64,000 nucleotides of DNA, taken from the NCBI GenBank assembly GCA_963709175.1, contig CAVPVK010000007.1, forward strand, positions 2,170,001-2,234,000, written 5' to 3'. A model generated the notes under the pieces. It ran no database searches. It saw only the letters and a list, made by a program, of their open reading frames with translations, and was not told the DNA's origin. This document shows positions 53,476-62,697 of the stretch, one piece after another; positions within the stretch are counted from its first letter, which is position 1; every line of letters begins with the position of its first letter. The position numbers and the translations under genes are program-made. The DNA is from JANXQG01 sp963709175 (GTDB lineage Bacteria; Planctomycetota; Planctomycetia; Pirellulales; Thermoguttaceae).

Positions 53476-56400
53476 ATGTCGAAGTATCCTTCTTTCTTGC
53501 GATGGACGTTGCCAGCGGCAACGGTGTTTGGCATGGCGCTGACCATGACGGCACAAACCCCAGTGCTGGGCGGTGAGGCAGCTCGGCTCGATGGATTTAC
53601 CCAGGCCGACGGGAGCAATGTTTTTGCATTGACGATCAAGCCGTCAATCGCTGCGGCCACTGGTCCGCGCGACGTGGTAATCTTAGTCAGTACGGCCGCG
53701 AGCCAGACGGGCGATTACCGCGCCAAGACGCTTGCCACGTTACAAGCGACGCTGTCCAATCTCGGTCCTAGCGACCGAGTCAAGCTCGTGGCCTTCGATT
53801 TGAACGCGGTGCCGTTGACGCAGGGCTTCGTGGCCCCCAACAGTCCCGAGATGGCCTCCGCGCTCAGCGCCCTGAACCAGCGGACGCCGCTGGGCTCATG
53901 TGACTTGGAAAAGGCACTGGAAACAGCCGCCAAGAGTTTCTCGGACAGCAAGTCGGCGCGGGCGATCGTCTATATGGGCGATGGCAGCAGCCGCGCCAAC
54001 GTTCTTGCGCCCGAGCAACTCGACCGCATTGTCAACGACCTGGTTGCCCAGCGCTCTCCGGTCATCGCTTTTGGTATCGGTCCCCAGATTCAGAAACAAT
54101 TGCTCGGCGTCCTGGCCTCGCGGACGGGCGGCATCGTCGCCCCTGATCTAGCCACCGTGAGCGCCGAGTCCTACGGTGGCGGCCTCGCCGATGCGGTGCA
54201 CGCCTCGGTGCTTTGGCCGAAGGCGGCCGATGCAGTGAAGTGGCCGGAAGGAATGGACGTCTATCCCAAGACCCTGCCGCCTATGCGCAGCGACCGCGAT
54301 ACCGTATTGGTGGGCGTCGAGAAGTCGACCGCGGCCAAGCAGGCGACCATTCAGATGGACGGTCCCGCCGGTCCGCAGCAGTTGAACGTAAACATTCCCG
54401 AGTTCAAGTCCGACGCGAGCAATAGTTATCTCTCCAACGTGGTCAGCCAGGCAAAGGTCGACGACGGCCGGACCTTGCCCTTGATCGATAGTGCGAGCCT
54501 CGATACGGCGAAGCGCGAGGCAGAGGCTGGCGGCCGCGGTCTGAACGCGGCGGCCCGCGAGGCCTTGGCAGGCGGCCTGTTGGACAGCGCCGACAAGCTG
54601 GCCAGCGAGGAACTGGCCCGCGATCCCAACGACATTGCCGCGCGGGCGGTCAAGAAGGCCGTCAAGGACGCCGCCAGCAAGAAGGCGGATCCGCCGGCGG
54701 TTGGCGGAGCTCCAGCAGCCGTTGCCAAGGCGGCGCCGGCCCCCGGCGACCTGAACCTTCAAGGTCCGGGCGATGCGGGTCTTCCACCGCCGGCAGGGCT
54801 TCCCGCTGAGCAACAAATCAACCAGAGCAGCGCTGAGGAAGAGCGGTGGCAAAAGGACGTGCAGAACACGATCAATAAGGCCCGCAGCCTCGTCTCTACG
54901 GATCCCAATACGGCGGCGGCGTTGATCCAGCAAAAGATCAACGACCTGACGGCCGTTCCCGAGCTTCGCCCCGAAGTTCGCGAGCGCCTGATGGGCCAAC
55001 TCCAGGCGACGAGCCGGGAGGTCAAGCGCGGCAAAGAAGTCTTCGTGGAGCGCGAACAACAGCGGATCCGGGACGAAGTTGCCCGCCGGGCCATGCAAAT
55101 GGCCAACGAGGCGTTGACTCGCGATCAGGACAAGCTCCACCAGTTGATGGAGCGTTTCGATTCGTTGATGGCCGAAGGACGCTATAAGCTGGCGGAAGAG
55201 CAGGCGGCGGCCGAGGCCGAAAAGGTCGTGCAGCGAACGGTGCCATCGGCACAACCGACGGTGGCAGCCGGCACGGAACTCGCCCGCTATGCAGCCGCAG
55301 TCAGTGCCGCCATGTCAACCCGCATCGCTTCGCAAAAGAACTATATCGACGCCTTGGCCGCAGTCGACAAGTCGCACATTCCTTCCTCCGACGATCCGCC
55401 GATTGTCTACCCAGACGCCGAGGTCTGGAAAGAACTCTCGGCCCGCCGCAAAGAGCGGTTTGGCGCGATGGAACTTTCTCGCCAGAGTCCGGCCGAGAAG
55501 AAGATCCAGGAGGCCCTCAAGCAGCCTACCCAGATCGAATTTGTGGAGACGCCGCTGAAGGACGTCGTCGATTATCTCAAGGATCTGCACCATATCGAGA
55601 TCCAACTCGATTCCGCCGCCTTGAAAGAGGCGGGCGTTGACGAGAGCGCGCCGGTTACCAAGAACCTCAAGGGCATTTCGCTCCGCTCGGCCCTGAAGCT
55701 GCTGCTGGACGAACTGCAATTGAAGTACGTCATCCACAATGAAGTCTTGCTCATCACCACCCCGGCCAAGGCCGAGAGCGATGAATACATGACCACCAAA
55801 GTCTACCCCGTCGCCGACCTGGTGCTGCCGATCCAGAACCTCGCCATTTCGGGCATGGGCGGCATGGGCGGCGGCATGGGTGGCATGGGCGGCGGCATGG
55901 GTGGCATGGGCGGCGGCATGATGGGCGGCATGGGCGGCGGCATGGGCGGCGGCATGGGCGGCGGCATGATGGGCGGCATGGGCGGCGGCATGGGTGGCAT
56001 GGGTGGCGGCATGGGTGGCATGGGCGGCGGCATGGGTGGCATGGGCGGCGGCATGGGCGGCATGGGCGGCGGGTTCTTCAACGTCCCGCGCGAGGTCCTT
56101 CCCCCGGCCAACCCTGGCCAGAAGCTCTTCGCCGTGCAACCCGAATCGGTTGCCAAAGACGCCCCAAGCAAGCCGGCAGCGGCCCCCGAGCGTGCCCGTC
56201 CCATCGACCTGCACCTCGCCCCGGGTGCCGACGTCGGTCTGGCATGGGAGAAGTTTTTTGCCCAGCACGACCCCACCAATAATCCTTCCCTCCAACCCGA
56301 TCCGGCACTGCGGGTCAAGCAGCAGCAGGCCGTATTGGAAACCGTCCAGAAGCTCAAGAACGAGGCGGGCGCGGCGGCTAATCACGACGTGGAGCTCAAG

Positions 56401-57801
56401 AAGCACAAAGAGATCGTCGCGCTGATCGAGGCCGCACTCCGCCACGACCAGGCGCAGCCTTGGATGTACGAGGTCCTTTCCCTGAGCATGAAAGCCGCCG
56501 GACAGCCGCAAGAGGATATCGACCGGGCGATCATGTCGGCCGCCGAGTTCACCCAGAATTCGGCCGACCTCATGTATCTCGGCGCCTATCTCGAGCAGGT
56601 CAAGATGGATCGGCGGGCACTGCAGATCTACCACCAGGTCGCCCAGGCCGAGCCGCTTTGGCCGGAACCGTTCTATCGCGGCATGGTGGTCGCCCAGAAC
56701 CTCAACGACCAGCCGGGCCTGGAGTGGTCGACGGCAGGCATCCTCGGCCAGGCGTTTCAGCCGACCCAGTCCGGTATATGGGAGAAGGCCTATCTCATCG
56801 CCAAGGCCGCGCTGGACGATCTCCGCAAGACCAAGCGGACCGATGAGGCGCACCGCTTCGAGGCCATCCTTGATGAGTCCGTAGCACGCGACTGCGTGGT
56901 CACCGTGCAGTGGACCGGCGATGCCGATATCGACGTCATGGTCAACGAACCCGCGGGCACTGTGTGTTCGCTCCGCAACTTGCGGTCGACCAGCGGAGGC
57001 GTGCTGGTTGGCGATTTGACCTCCGGCAAAGCCAGCGTCGACGGCCACATGGCCGTTTACTGCTGCCCGAAGGCATTTAGCGGCAACTACCAGCTCCTGG
57101 TCCGCCGGGTCTTCGGCAAGTTGACCGGCGGCAAGGTTGTAGTCAAGGTGACCACGCACCTCAACACTAAGCAAGCGAAGACGGTCGTCAAGACGATCCC
57201 CTTGGACAGCAGTGAGGCCCTTGTCAAGTTCGACATCGCCGATGGCCGTCGCAAGGAATCGCTCCGGGAGCAACAGGTGGCCAACGCCGCGGTAAACGCT
57301 GTGGCGCGTGCTAACCTGGTTCGCCATCCGGAGATTCTGGCCCAGCAGCTCCAGGCCCTGAATGATCCTGGCGCCGCCGCGGCCCTGGCGGCGGTGCAAC
57401 AGGCCGCAGCAGGTTCTTCGGCCGGTCAGAATCAACAGGTCAGCCCGTTCGCCTTCCCCACCCCCTGGCCCAACGGGATCGGCGCGGTGGGTTACCAGCC
57501 GGTTATCATCACGTTGCCTGAAGGCGCAAACTTCGCAGCCACGGCCGTCGTGTCGGCCGACCGGCGATACGTCCGCATCACCTGCGTGCCGTTCTTTTCC
57601 CTGGTGTCCGACGTCCATACGTTTAGCATGGCAGATGGTTCGACTACTTCGACGCCAGGCATCGGCACCGGTGGGGCCGGCTACTCCGGCTTTGGCGGCA
57701 TTGGCCAAGGTGCCAACGTGGGCGGGGCGGCTGGCGTCGGTAACGGGGCCGCCGGCAATGGCGCCGCGGGTGGTGGCGTAGGTGGTGGCGGCATCAACTG
57801 A
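53476..57801 (+). CDS. Large secreted VWA-domain protein with secretin-like short domain and Gly/Met tract
   Basis: 1441-aa exported protein. Start ATG 53476 (MSKYPSFLRWTLPAATVFG, signal peptide) has GGAGA upstream. A VWA-like domain covers residues 65-240 (DVVILVSTAAS, AIVYMGDGSSRAN, VIAFGIG); its MIDAS-like DxSxS is altered to VSTAASQTG. Helical/TPR-like parts follow. Residues 680-765 (TQIEFVETPLKDVVDYLKDLHHIEIQLD…LKGISLRSALKLLLDELQLKYVI) match the secretin/TonB short N-terminal fold. A (GMGG)n tract occupies residues 793-866. A C-terminal DUF2135-like domain (VTVQWTGDADIDVMVNEPAG) sits at 1141-1256. Family architecture is common in planctomycetes, function unknown. A strong terminator follows. 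Confidence 0.85.
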   Translation: MSKYPSFLRWTLPAATVFGMALTMTAQTPVLGGEAARLDGFTQADGSNVFALTIKPSIAAATGPRDVVILVSTAASQTGDYRAKTLATLQATLSNLGPSDRVKLVAFDLNAVPLTQGFVAPNSPEMASALSALNQRTPLGSCDLEKALETAAKSFSDSKSARAIVYMGDGSSRANVLAPEQLDRIVNDLVAQRSPVIAFGIGPQIQKQLLGVLASRTGGIVAPDLATVSAESYGGGLADAVHASVLWPKAADAVKWPEGMDVYPKTLPPMRSDRDTVLVGVEKSTAAKQATIQMDGPAGPQQLNVNIPEFKSDASNSYLSNVVSQAKVDDGRTLPLIDSASLDTAKREAEAGGRGLNAAAREALAGGLLDSADKLASEELARDPNDIAARAVKKAVKDAASKKADPPAVGGAPAAVAKAAPAPGDLNLQGPGDAGLPPPAGLPAEQQINQSSAEEERWQKDVQNTINKARSLVSTDPNTAAALIQQKINDLTAVPELRPEVRERLMGQLQATSREVKRGKEVFVEREQQRIRDEVARRAMQMANEALTRDQDKLHQLMERFDSLMAEGRYKLAEEQAAAEAEKVVQRTVPSAQPTVAAGTELARYAAAVSAAMSTRIASQKNYIDALAAVDKSHIPSSDDPPIVYPDAEVWKELSARRKERFGAMELSRQSPAEKKIQEALKQPTQIEFVETPLKDVVDYLKDLHHIEIQLDSAALKEAGVDESAPVTKNLKGISLRSALKLLLDELQLKYVIHNEVLLITTPAKAESDEYMTTKVYPVADLVLPIQNLAISGMGGMGGGMGGMGGGMGGMGGGMMGGMGGGMGGGMGGGMMGGMGGGMGGMGGGMGGMGGGMGGMGGGMGGMGGGFFNVPREVLPPANPGQKLFAVQPESVAKDAPSKPAAAPERARPIDLHLAPGADVGLAWEKFFAQHDPTNNPSLQPDPALRVKQQQAVLETVQKLKNEAGAAANHDVELKKHKEIVALIEAALRHDQAQPWMYEVLSLSMKAAGQPQEDIDRAIMSAAEFTQNSADLMYLGAYLEQVKMDRRALQIYHQVAQAEPLWPEPFYRGMVVAQNLNDQPGLEWSTAGILGQAFQPTQSGIWEKAYLIAKAALDDLRKTKRTDEAHRFEAILDESVARDCVVTVQWTGDADIDVMVNEPAGTVCSLRNLRSTSGGVLVGDLTSGKASVDGHMAVYCCPKAFSGNYQLLVRRVFGKLTGGKVVVKVTTHLNTKQAKTVVKTIPLDSSEALVKFDIADGRRKESLREQQVANAAVNAVARANLVRHPEILAQQLQALNDPGAAAALAAVQQAAAGSSAGQNQQVSPFAFPTPWPNGIGAVGYQPVIITLPEGANFAATAVVSADRRYVRITCVPFFSLVSDVHTFSMADGSTTSTPGIGTGGAGYSGFGGIGQGANVGGAAGVGNGAAGNGAAGGGVGGGGIN
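55852..56073 (+). repeat. Gly-Met coding tandem repeat (ATGGGCGGC type)
   Basis: About 220 bp of ATGGGCGGC/ATGGGTGGC units coding GMGGMGGGMGG inside the VWA protein. The repeat is strongly GC-skewed and likely to change length by slippage. Confidence 0.9.
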
Positions 57802-57842
57802 CCGACTGCCCGGTTGCGTTCATCGATAAGCCGATAAGCAAG

Positions 57843-57872
57843 GCCCTCGGAAGCAATTCCGAGGGCTTTTTT
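57843..57872 (+). terminator. Rho-independent terminator with GNRA tetraloop
   Basis: Perfect 10-bp stem GCCCTCGGAA / TTCCGAGGGC, loop GCAA (a GNRA tetraloop), then six T. It lies 41 bp after the VWA gene stop. Confidence 0.92.
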
Positions 57873-57971
57873 CATTTGGTTCTATGGCAGAATCTATGGA
57901 TTGCGCAAACTTTTCTGCCGAATATAGACAAGGATCCCATTGCTTGTCAAAATCGCTCAAGGAACCCCGCG

Positions 57972-58661
57972 ATGCGTGCCTGGAGAATGGCCGTCGGCAT
58001 CCCCTGCTGCCTGATTGTGGCAGCCGGCTGCGGCGAGTGTCTGAATCCTTACCTTTCCTGCGGGCCGGTGTGGTCCGAAGGAATCGCGCAGAATTGCAAT
58101 CCCAATTATCGCGCCGGCTCAATTCTCAATCGGCCGGCGACGGCGGTTGAGGCCGCTTCCCAAACACCAGCGCCGACGACCGTGGGACATACTGCCAACG
58201 CCACCGTGGAAATTCCGCCGGTCGCCGTTGCTCGGCCAATTCGAGACGACGCGCCTCCGCCGCCAGTGCATATCTCATCTCAGCCCAATGAACCCGGTTC
58301 CCACGCAACGGTCGCGGCCATAGCGAAGAAGCGACAAGTTCCGCGGGCGACGGCGACAAACGATCCCCTTGCTCCCCCACCGCCACTGCTTGCCGCAGTG
58401 CCTGAAGGTCCCACACCGCGCCATCGGTTGCGGACGGTGGATGCTCCCCCGAGTGCCAAGGAAGGCGAAACGCGAATCCTCTCGGTCACTGATCGGCGTC
58501 AGGACGAGGCAGAAAGAGATTGGAACTCCGTGGCGGCCAAAGGCAAGACCGTAGGACGGGCCCAGGATCGGCCAAGTGAGGAATCGGCCGGATGGCGCCC
58601 TGCGGCGACCGCCCAGGATCCGGCGGAATCTGCAAACCGTCCGCTGAAGACTGACCAATAA
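57972..58661 (+). CDS. Putative lipoprotein, Pro/Ala-rich
   Basis: 229-aa protein with a lipoprotein signal: MRAWRMAVGIPCCLIVAAGC, lipobox VAAG|C at residue 20. The following residues have CGECLNPYLSCGPVWSEGIAQNCNPNYRAGSILN, Cys-rich and planctomycete-typical, then a low-complexity Pro/Ala/Arg region without domains. Start ATG 57972 has AAGGA upstream; an earlier in-frame start at 57876 has no signal character. Function unknown. Confidence 0.7.
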   Translation: MRAWRMAVGIPCCLIVAAGCGECLNPYLSCGPVWSEGIAQNCNPNYRAGSILNRPATAVEAASQTPAPTTVGHTANATVEIPPVAVARPIRDDAPPPPVHISSQPNEPGSHATVAAIAKKRQVPRATATNDPLAPPPPLLAAVPEGPTPRHRLRTVDAPPSAKEGETRILSVTDRRQDEAERDWNSVAAKGKTVGRAQDRPSEESAGWRPAATAQDPAESANRPLKTDQ

Positions 58662-58665
58662 AGGG

Positions 58666-59436
58666 CTATAGCCGCGGCACGGTCAGCCCGCCGTCGATCA
58701 TGATCGCGGTGCCCGTCGAATAGGGGAAGTCTCCGCGAACCAGTGCCGCGACGGCCTTGCCCACATCTTCCGGCTGGCCCCAACGTGCCTGCGGGGCGAG
58801 GCCCTCGGCCAGCAGCCGATCGTACTTTTCGGCCACGCCGCTGGTCATGTCCGTGCGAATCAGACCTGGCCGGACTTCATAGACCGGCAGGTTGAACTCT
58901 CCCAGCCGGGCGGCCCAAAGCCGTGTGGCCATGCTCAGGCCGGCCTTGGAAACGCAGTATTCACCACGGGCAACGGAGGCCACCGTGGCAGAGATCGACG
59001 AAACATTGACGATGCAGCCGCGAAACGCGGTGTCGGCCTTTTGTTGGGCGATCATCCATCGGGCCGCCGCCTGCGTAAGAAAATACGGACCCTGCAAGTT
59101 CGTTCGCAACACTTCCACAAAGCTCTCTTCACTGGCCTCCAAAAGGTCCGCGCGGTCTTTGGGGGCCACGCCCGCGTTGTTGACCAGCACGTGCAACCGG
59201 CCGAACCGCTGCTGCACCGCGGCCAACAGGCGCTGCCGGGCCAGTGCATCGCCCACGTCGGCCCGGACATAGAGTACGTCGGTCCCCGATCGGCCAAGTG
59301 CGGTCAGCGTTCTGGCGACAGCCGTTTCCTCGCGCATGCCGCAGACGGCCAAATCAAGACCTTCGCGGGCCAAGCACTGAGCGATAGCCAATCCAATGCC
59401 GCGCGTGCCGCCAGTAACTAAAGCTACTCTATTCAT
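58666..59436 (-). CDS. SDR-family oxidoreductase (FabG/KduD-like)
   Basis: 256-aa short-chain dehydrogenase/reductase. NAD(P)-binding TGGTRGIG (residues 7-14), VNNAGV at about 90, IVNVSSIS with catalytic Ser, and YCVSKAG (YxxxK). It ends with the standard FPYSTGTAIMIDGGL. Last gene of the uronate operon; in that context the likely reaction is KduD-like reduction of 5-keto-4-deoxyuronate-type sugar to 2-keto-3-deoxygluconate, by inference. FabG activity cannot be excluded. Start ATG 59436 is chosen because the Rossmann strand begins at residue 3. Confidence 0.87.
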   Translation of the reverse strand: MNRVALVTGGTRGIGLAIAQCLAREGLDLAVCGMREETAVARTLTALGRSGTDVLYVRADVGDALARQRLLAAVQQRFGRLHVLVNNAGVAPKDRADLLEASEESFVEVLRTNLQGPYFLTQAAARWMIAQQKADTAFRGCIVNVSSISATVASVARGEYCVSKAGLSMATRLWAARLGEFNLPVYEVRPGLIRTDMTSGVAEKYDRLLAEGLAPQARWGQPEDVGKAVAALVRGDFPYSTGTAIMIDGGLTVPRL

Positions 59437-59473
59437 GATCGGATTTCGATATTCGGATTTCGGATTTTTCGAG

Positions 59474-59920
59474 CTACTCCAACGCGCCTCCATATTGCGG
59501 TTGAGCGCCTTCCGGCAGTGGCGGCGATTCCGCTCCCGCTCTCGGCAGTGTTCCCGAAAGCTCTTGCCGCCAGTGGGCCACCTCGCCTGCCGGACCGTAA
59601 CAGTAGAGCATCCGCAAAGGAGTGTCGCCTAGATTGGTCATTTGATGGAACACGCCCGGCGGGATGTAAACCGCCTGACCCGCGGTCATTACGCGCCGTA
59701 CGTCGCCAAGGCACATTTCTCCCCTGCCTTCGATGACGAAGTAGACTTCTTCCTGCTCTTGGTTATGCCACGGCACCTGGCCGCCCTGCGGATCGAGCGT
59801 GACATATCCCATGGCGAAGTGTGCGGCTTGGATCGGCAACGCGCCGCCTACGAGGTTTTGCGTCTGTCGCCGCGCCGGATAGCGGCGTCCTTCAATCTGG
59901 CTCAAATCGGCAATAATCAT
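59474..59920 (-). CDS. Small cupin (KdgF-like candidate)
   Basis: 148-aa single-domain cupin: WHNQEQEEVYFVIEGRGEM (cupin motif 1 with His/Glu metal ligands) and VYIPPGVFHQMTNLGDTPLRML (motif 2 with His). GGAGG upstream of ATG 59920 fixes the start. It lies between GH88 and SDR genes. KdgF cupins help convert cyclic unsaturated uronates to the linear ketose, which would fit here, but a generic sugar-binding cupin is possible. KduI is much longer, so it is not KduI. Confidence 0.8.
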   Translation of the reverse strand: MIIADLSQIEGRRYPARRQTQNLVGGALPIQAAHFAMGYVTLDPQGGQVPWHNQEQEEVYFVIEGRGEMCLGDVRRVMTAGQAVYIPPGVFHQMTNLGDTPLRMLYCYGPAGEVAHWRQELSGTLPRAGAESPPLPEGAQPQYGGALE

Positions 59921-59973
59921 GGAAGCCTCCAAAATAGCGCGCGATGTACGTCAGCCTTTCCAGGCTGACGCGG

Positions 59974-61332
59974 TCAGGCTGAAGAGCCCGACGTACATGG
60001 TTGCGATTCTCCCCAAAAGGTCAAGTAACGGCGGCCCGCGGCGAGACGATCGACATACAGGGCCGCTTCGCGAAGGTGATAATCGCCCCACATGCTCGAT
60101 TCGCCGCAAGGCGATAAACGTCCCGGCGGCAGATAATCCCAGCCGTTAGGTCGATGATAGACGCTGTGCAGCAAGAGCCCCTGATGCTCGCCGTGCATGC
60201 TCAAATAGGGCTCGTCAAGCAGCGTCCGCAGTACGGTCAATCCGGCCTGGCTGTAGCGGACCTCGCCCGTATAACGGCCCAGGCGCAGCAGGCCCTCGGC
60301 GGCGATCGCGGCCGCAGAGCTATCGACCGGCTCGAAGTCGTTTTCCGGCGCTGCCGCGCGGCTCCGCCAATCGCCCAGACGGTGCAATTGCGGGGCGCCG
60401 GTGTCCCAGTAGGGAATGCCGTCGGCGGCCGTGGCCTGCTCGATATAGAAATCGCTTGTCGCCCGTGCGGCCTCCAGGAAAAGCATATCGTTGCGAACTT
60501 CGCCGATCGCCTTGAGAAACTCCAACTGCTCGGCGAAACCGCACATCGCCCAGGCCAGGCCTCGCGTCCAGGTGGAAAACGGCGAATAGCCTTGCTGCGA
60601 GTTCGGGCAGCGATAGGCCCCGTCGCTGACGTTGAAGATCGACTCGTGGGCCGTCCTGCCGCGGACATCGTAGGCGTCGCGGCCGCGGCCATAGTAGACT
60701 GCCCATCGGGCAGTGGCAGCGGCGTGGTCCAGCAACCGATCGAGAAGCGAAACCGGCCGGTCGTTTTCTTCCAGCAGCACGTGCCCCAGCTTGTGTGCGA
60801 TGGCCAAGACCCGCAGGGAACGAATCGTATCGACGAAGAGCGAATGCGGTCCGTTGAAGGAGTAGATATAGCCGCCGCCCGGGATGGCGGTCCAGCGCCG
60901 GGCTTGCACCGCACCGCTGATTTTCAGGGCCAGCTCATAAAAGCGGCGCTGCCAGGGGTCTTCGGCGATCCGGCCTTCGCCCATCAGCCGCAGCAAGTTG
61001 CCGTAGGTGCTGACGTTGTTGAAGCCGTGATCGTGCACGCCCATGTGGCTCACGTGCCGGGCCATCTTTTCGATCGTATTGCATTGACCGATGTCGAGGA
61101 ACTGGGTGTCGCCGGTCGCATCGAATTGCAAGAGGGCCGAACCGTATTGAAAGCCCTGCGTCCACTCGGTCCAACCCCGGGCCGTATATTTGCCGCTCAC
61201 CGTGAAAACCGGCGCACCGACGGCCGGATCGTAGCTCGATTCAATGGCCAGAATCTTCTCGCCCGATAGTTGCCAGAATCGATGCAAAGCGGCTGCCAGG
61301 TCGCCGGCGCGGAGTTGGTAATCGATGTTCAC
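59974..61332 (-). CDS. GH88-like unsaturated glucuronyl hydrolase
   Basis: 452-aa protein with an (alpha/alpha)6 barrel pattern: WTQGFQYGSALLQFDATGD, GVHDHGFNNVSTYGNLLRL (catalytic Asp in the HD.GF motif), ESIFNVSDGAYRCPNSQQGYSPFSTWTRGLAWAMCGFAEQL and SMWGDYHLREAALYV. GH88 enzymes hydrate the unsaturated uronyl group left by polysaccharide lyases. No signal peptide, so cytoplasmic. The start is GTG 61332 inside a GTGA overlap with the aldolase stop; the frame opens further upstream, but that part is not conserved-looking. Confidence 0.87.
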   Translation of the reverse strand: MNIDYQLRAGDLAAALHRFWQLSGEKILAIESSYDPAVGAPVFTVSGKYTARGWTEWTQGFQYGSALLQFDATGDTQFLDIGQCNTIEKMARHVSHMGVHDHGFNNVSTYGNLLRLMGEGRIAEDPWQRRFYELALKISGAVQARRWTAIPGGGYIYSFNGPHSLFVDTIRSLRVLAIAHKLGHVLLEENDRPVSLLDRLLDHAAATARWAVYYGRGRDAYDVRGRTAHESIFNVSDGAYRCPNSQQGYSPFSTWTRGLAWAMCGFAEQLEFLKAIGEVRNDMLFLEAARATSDFYIEQATAADGIPYWDTGAPQLHRLGDWRSRAAAPENDFEPVDSSAAAIAAEGLLRLGRYTGEVRYSQAGLTVLRTLLDEPYLSMHGEHQGLLLHSVYHRPNGWDYLPPGRLSPCGESSMWGDYHLREAALYVDRLAAGRRYLTFWGESQPCTSGSSA

Positions 61333-62015
61333 TGGGCAACTACCTTGACGGCGCAATTCATGGTGACGCCACGTGCGCGGCGGACAATTTCCACCGCCTC
61401 CCGGCAACGATCGCGGATCGCCTGCCAGCGACAGGCGGCCAGGTCTTCGGGCCTGGCGATCCAGGTTCCACCCACGGCCGCAACCGCGTCGATGGAAAGA
61501 TAGGCTTCAAGATTGGCGGCGTTGATGCCGCCGGTTGGCACAAAGCGAATTCCCGTGTGGAAGTACGGAGCCGCCAATGCCTTGAGCATTTCCGACCCAC
61601 CGCTGGGGCCGGCGGGAAAGAACTTGACCATCCGGCAGCCGAGATCAAGGGCCTGCTCGATCTCGCTGGGTGTGCAAATGCCCGGCACGAACGGTATCCC
61701 GGCGTCGGCAGCCTTTCGGACGACCTTCGGATTGATTCCCGGCGCGACGGCGAACCTTGCTCCGGCCGTTTGAGCCGCGAGCAGGTTGGCTTCGGTAAGC
61801 ACCGTGCCCGCCCCGACAAGTACTCTGGGCCGATCGCGGACTGTTCGAGCGATCGCCTCTACGGCAACTGGGGTGCGAAAAGTAATCTCGGCCAGCGGCA
61901 GACCACCTTCCAACAAGGCGTCGGCCAAAGGAACAACCGTTTCAATCGAGTCGATCGAGATCACCGGCACCACGCCGAAGCGGGCGATTTCAGCAAGTAA
62001 TGCATCTGACGACAT
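61329..62015 (-). CDS. eda: 2-keto-3-deoxy-6-phosphogluconate aldolase
   Basis: 228-aa class I aldolase (KDPG/KHG aldolase). Motifs: VVPVISIDSIETVVPLADALLEGGLPLAEITFRTPVA, VLVGAGTVL, GARFAVAPGINPKVV, FVPGICTPSEIEQAL, and the Schiff-base lysine in RMVKFFPAGPSGG; FVPTGGINAANLEAYL follows. It cleaves KDPG to pyruvate and glyceraldehyde 3-phosphate, the last step of uronate catabolism. Stop and GH88 start overlap (GTGA). First gene of the operon. The KDG kinase that should precede it biochemically is not in this window. Confidence 0.92.
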   Translation of the reverse strand: MSSDALLAEIARFGVVPVISIDSIETVVPLADALLEGGLPLAEITFRTPVAVEAIARTVRDRPRVLVGAGTVLTEANLLAAQTAGARFAVAPGINPKVVRKAADAGIPFVPGICTPSEIEQALDLGCRMVKFFPAGPSGGSEMLKALAAPYFHTGIRFVPTGGINAANLEAYLSIDAVAAVGGTWIARPEDLAACRWQAIRDRCREAVEIVRRARGVTMNCAVKVVAQ

Positions 62016-62219
62016 GGCACGGACCGAAGAAAAAGCGCATTATAACAGGAAAATGCATCGGCCGGTGCAGGTCTGTACTGGTTCCCGACGGCCTGACTGA
62101 TCGAATTTCGTGCCCCAGCGCTTGCCAGACGGCCCCCTTTATGGGAAGATAGTATAGATCGCCTTTTCGATTCCTTACGGACACAGTCGACAGCCCTCTG
62201 AACTGCCTGGGAGCCCGTC

Positions 62220-62546
62220 ATGCACGATCATCAGGACGCGTCCGAAGCCTATAATCGCGGGTTGGAGTACCTCGAATACAACGAACCGGACCAGGCCATC
62301 CAGGCTTTTACGGAGGCGTTGAAGTTGAATCCCCGCCACGCTCACGCCTATTTCGCCCGTGGTTGTGCCTGGGCGGAGCGGGGGAACCTGGAACGGGCGA
62401 TTGCCGACTACGACGAGGCCATCCGGCTCGATCCCAAATATGCCGCAGCCTACAGCAACCGAGCGGCCGCGTTGCGTCATCGCGGGGATGAGCAGGCCGC
62501 CGCCGCCGACATGGAGCGCTGCCGGAAGTTGAAAAGCGTCGTGTGA
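62220..62546 (+). CDS. Small TPR-repeat protein
   Basis: 108-aa soluble protein with about two and a half TPRs: AYNRGLEYLEYNEPDQAIQAFTEALKLNPRHAHAYFARGCAWAERGNLERAIADYDEAIRLDPKYAAAYSNRAAALRHRGDEQAA. No signal peptide. GGGAG upstream supports ATG 62220. Protein-interaction role only. Confidence 0.85.
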   Translation: MHDHQDASEAYNRGLEYLEYNEPDQAIQAFTEALKLNPRHAHAYFARGCAWAERGNLERAIADYDEAIRLDPKYAAAYSNRAAALRHRGDEQAAAADMERCRKLKSVV

Positions 62547-62697
62547 TCTGGCGGGCGAACGACAGGGATGGACGATTTAAGAGGCAAGCTGGCTACGGTC
62601 TTTTCGGACCAAACGCATAAATATCGCGACGCTTTCGTCGCTACCGCAGTTTGAAAGTGGCGCTGCCCAATTAGTCCGTCTTGCCGAAGGCCGCGTC

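Noticed and set aside
55852..56073. Regular repeat that could be taken for a CRISPR array.
   Set aside because: Units are 9 bp with no spacers and code for Gly/Met in frame; no cas genes nearby.
55315..57708. 797-residue open frame on the minus strand with His/Ala repeats.
   Set aside because: Antisense shadow of the VWA protein, including the GMGG tract; the plus-strand gene has signal peptide, domains and terminator.
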